From Deltaproteobacteria bacterium (GTDB lineage: Bacteria; Desulfobacterota; Dissulfuribacteria; Dissulfuribacterales; JALVPX01): a DNA stretch of 6,600 nt. Each line of letters starts with the position of its first letter. Position 1 is the stretch's first letter. Positions 6,018-6,600 of the stretch are shown here, one piece after another. The translations under genes were made by a program, and so were the position numbers. The stretch covers positions 1 to 6,600 of the forward strand of contig JAMOVF010000129.1 of assembly GCA_027061625.1 (NCBI GenBank), in the 5' to 3' direction. The notes beneath the pieces were generated by a model. The model saw only the letters and a program-made list of their open reading frames with translations. It was not told the DNA's origin and did no database searches.

Positions 6018-6600
6018 TTATTTTGCAAAAACGTAGTAGAGCCTAGGCAGGGTGCCTACCTCTTGCTTCAAAACATATACGCGCTCATTTTCAATGATCT
6101 TTCTCACTTCGCCTTCCTTGTCCCTCAGATTTCCAAATTTGCGGGCTCCTGTTGGGCACACCTCCACGCAGGCGGTGTATCGGCCTTGGCGGCTCCTGTG
6201 TAGGCAGAAGGTGCATTTTTCAGTTACGCCAACATAGCGTGGCCGGTTGGAAAGGTAGCTCATATTTGGGTTGAGCTCTTCCTTTGGGATGCGTGGTTTT
6301 GCCCAATTAAAGCGTCTGCCAAAATATGGGCAGGCAGCCATGCAGTAGCGGCATCCAATGCACCAGTTGTAGTCTATTACAACAATGCCGTCAGGTTCCT
6401 GCCAGGTAGCCTTTACCGGGCACACCTCGACACATGGCGGCTTTCTGCATTGGTGGCACTGCACAGGCATATAGTAGTAATCCTTGCTGGCAGCCTCCTT
6501 TTCAGGATAGTCATGCTCAGACGTTTCAAGATTTATATTGCCCTTTTTGAGCTTCAGTACCCGGATATATTGGACTTGTGGATTTCTTGAGGTGTTGTTC
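6018..6600 (-). CDS. Four-cluster ferredoxin-type electron-transfer subunit (DsrO/HmcB/NrfC-like), 5'-truncated by the window edge
   Basis: Electron-wire subunit that normally links an NrfD-type membrane protein to a redox partner. The frame is open to base 6600, giving 193 visible residues; the ATG at 6470 (MPVQCHQC) is internal, since the coding frame and family similarity continue upstream of it. Three cysteine motifs are seen: C-X2-C-X4-C-X3-CP (VQCHQCRKPPCVEVCP), C-X2-C-X2-C-X3-CP (WCIGCRYCMAACP) and C-X2-C-X11-C-X3-CP (EKCTFC to ACVEVCP). In this family a first motif precedes them and completes four [4Fe-4S] clusters; that part, and any Tat signal, would lie beyond the edge. The NNTSRNPQVQYIRV segment at the edge fits the stretch that follows motif 1. 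Placed 11 nt before the NrfD-type gene, it is almost surely its partner. Which side of the membrane it faces cannot be told without the N-terminus. Confidence 0.92.
   Translation of the reverse strand, partial: NNTSRNPQVQYIRVLKLKKGNINLETSEHDYPEKEAASKDYYYMPVQCHQCRKPPCVEVCPVKATWQEPDGIVVIDYNWCIGCRYCMAACPYFGRRFNWAKPRIPKEELNPNMSYLSNRPRYVGVTEKCTFCLHRSRQGRYTACVEVCPTGARKFGNLRDKEGEVRKIIENERVYVLKQEVGTLPRLYYVFAK

Noticed and set aside
6018..6470. A complete 150-residue ferredoxin starting at the ATG at 6470
   Set aside because: The frame stays open to the window edge and continues with family-like sequence. The family has an additional N-terminal cysteine motif, so the ATG is internal and the gene is truncated by the window.

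Overview
The window reads as part of a chromosome from an anaerobic, respiring bacterium. The best guess is a Desulfobacterota (deltaproteobacterial) sulfur- or metal-metabolising lineage. This rests on a fused NuoCD, an integral membrane subunit close to the HmcC/DsrP branch of the NrfD family, a DsrO/HmcB-like Fe-S partner and a large periplasmic multihaem cytochrome. The taxonomic call is inference; no marker gene is present. All five genes lie on the minus strand, so transcription runs from high to low coordinates.

Upstream module (6600 to 2274): a 5'-truncated ferredoxin-like subunit (three cysteine motifs visible), then a 390-residue NrfD-family quinone-interacting membrane protein 11 nt later, then after a 112-bp gap a 796-residue secreted cytochrome with 12 haem-attachment sites. 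A strong intrinsic terminator (about 2274-2305) closes this module. The three products plausibly form one complex moving electrons between the membrane quinone pool and periplasmic haems. No catalytic (molybdopterin or HdrD-like) subunit is visible, though one could lie upstream of the window edge.

Intergenic stretch (1956-2330): AT-rich with no convincing gene. Besides the terminator it holds a perfect TTGACA box, a 6-5-6 dyad and an 18-bp CRP/FNR-type near-palindrome (TTGTGA-N6-TGACAA) that resembles the HcpR motif described in sulfate reducers.

Downstream module (1955 to 1): the beginning of a complex I operon in the order nuoA, nuoB, nuoCD. The genes overlap (31 nt, then a 4-nt ATGA), so they are probably translationally coupled. 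nuoCD runs off the window after 343 codons. For nuoA, nuoB and the cytochrome, Shine-Dalgarno positions put the real starts downstream of the longest open frames; in nuoA and nuoB the longest frame begins only with TTG.

Membrane-bound NADH/quinone (or ferredoxin/quinone) chemistry and a quinone-to-multihaem exit or entry route thus sit side by side under separate transcriptional control. The most unusual item is the 12-haem cytochrome, which has two long haem-free segments.
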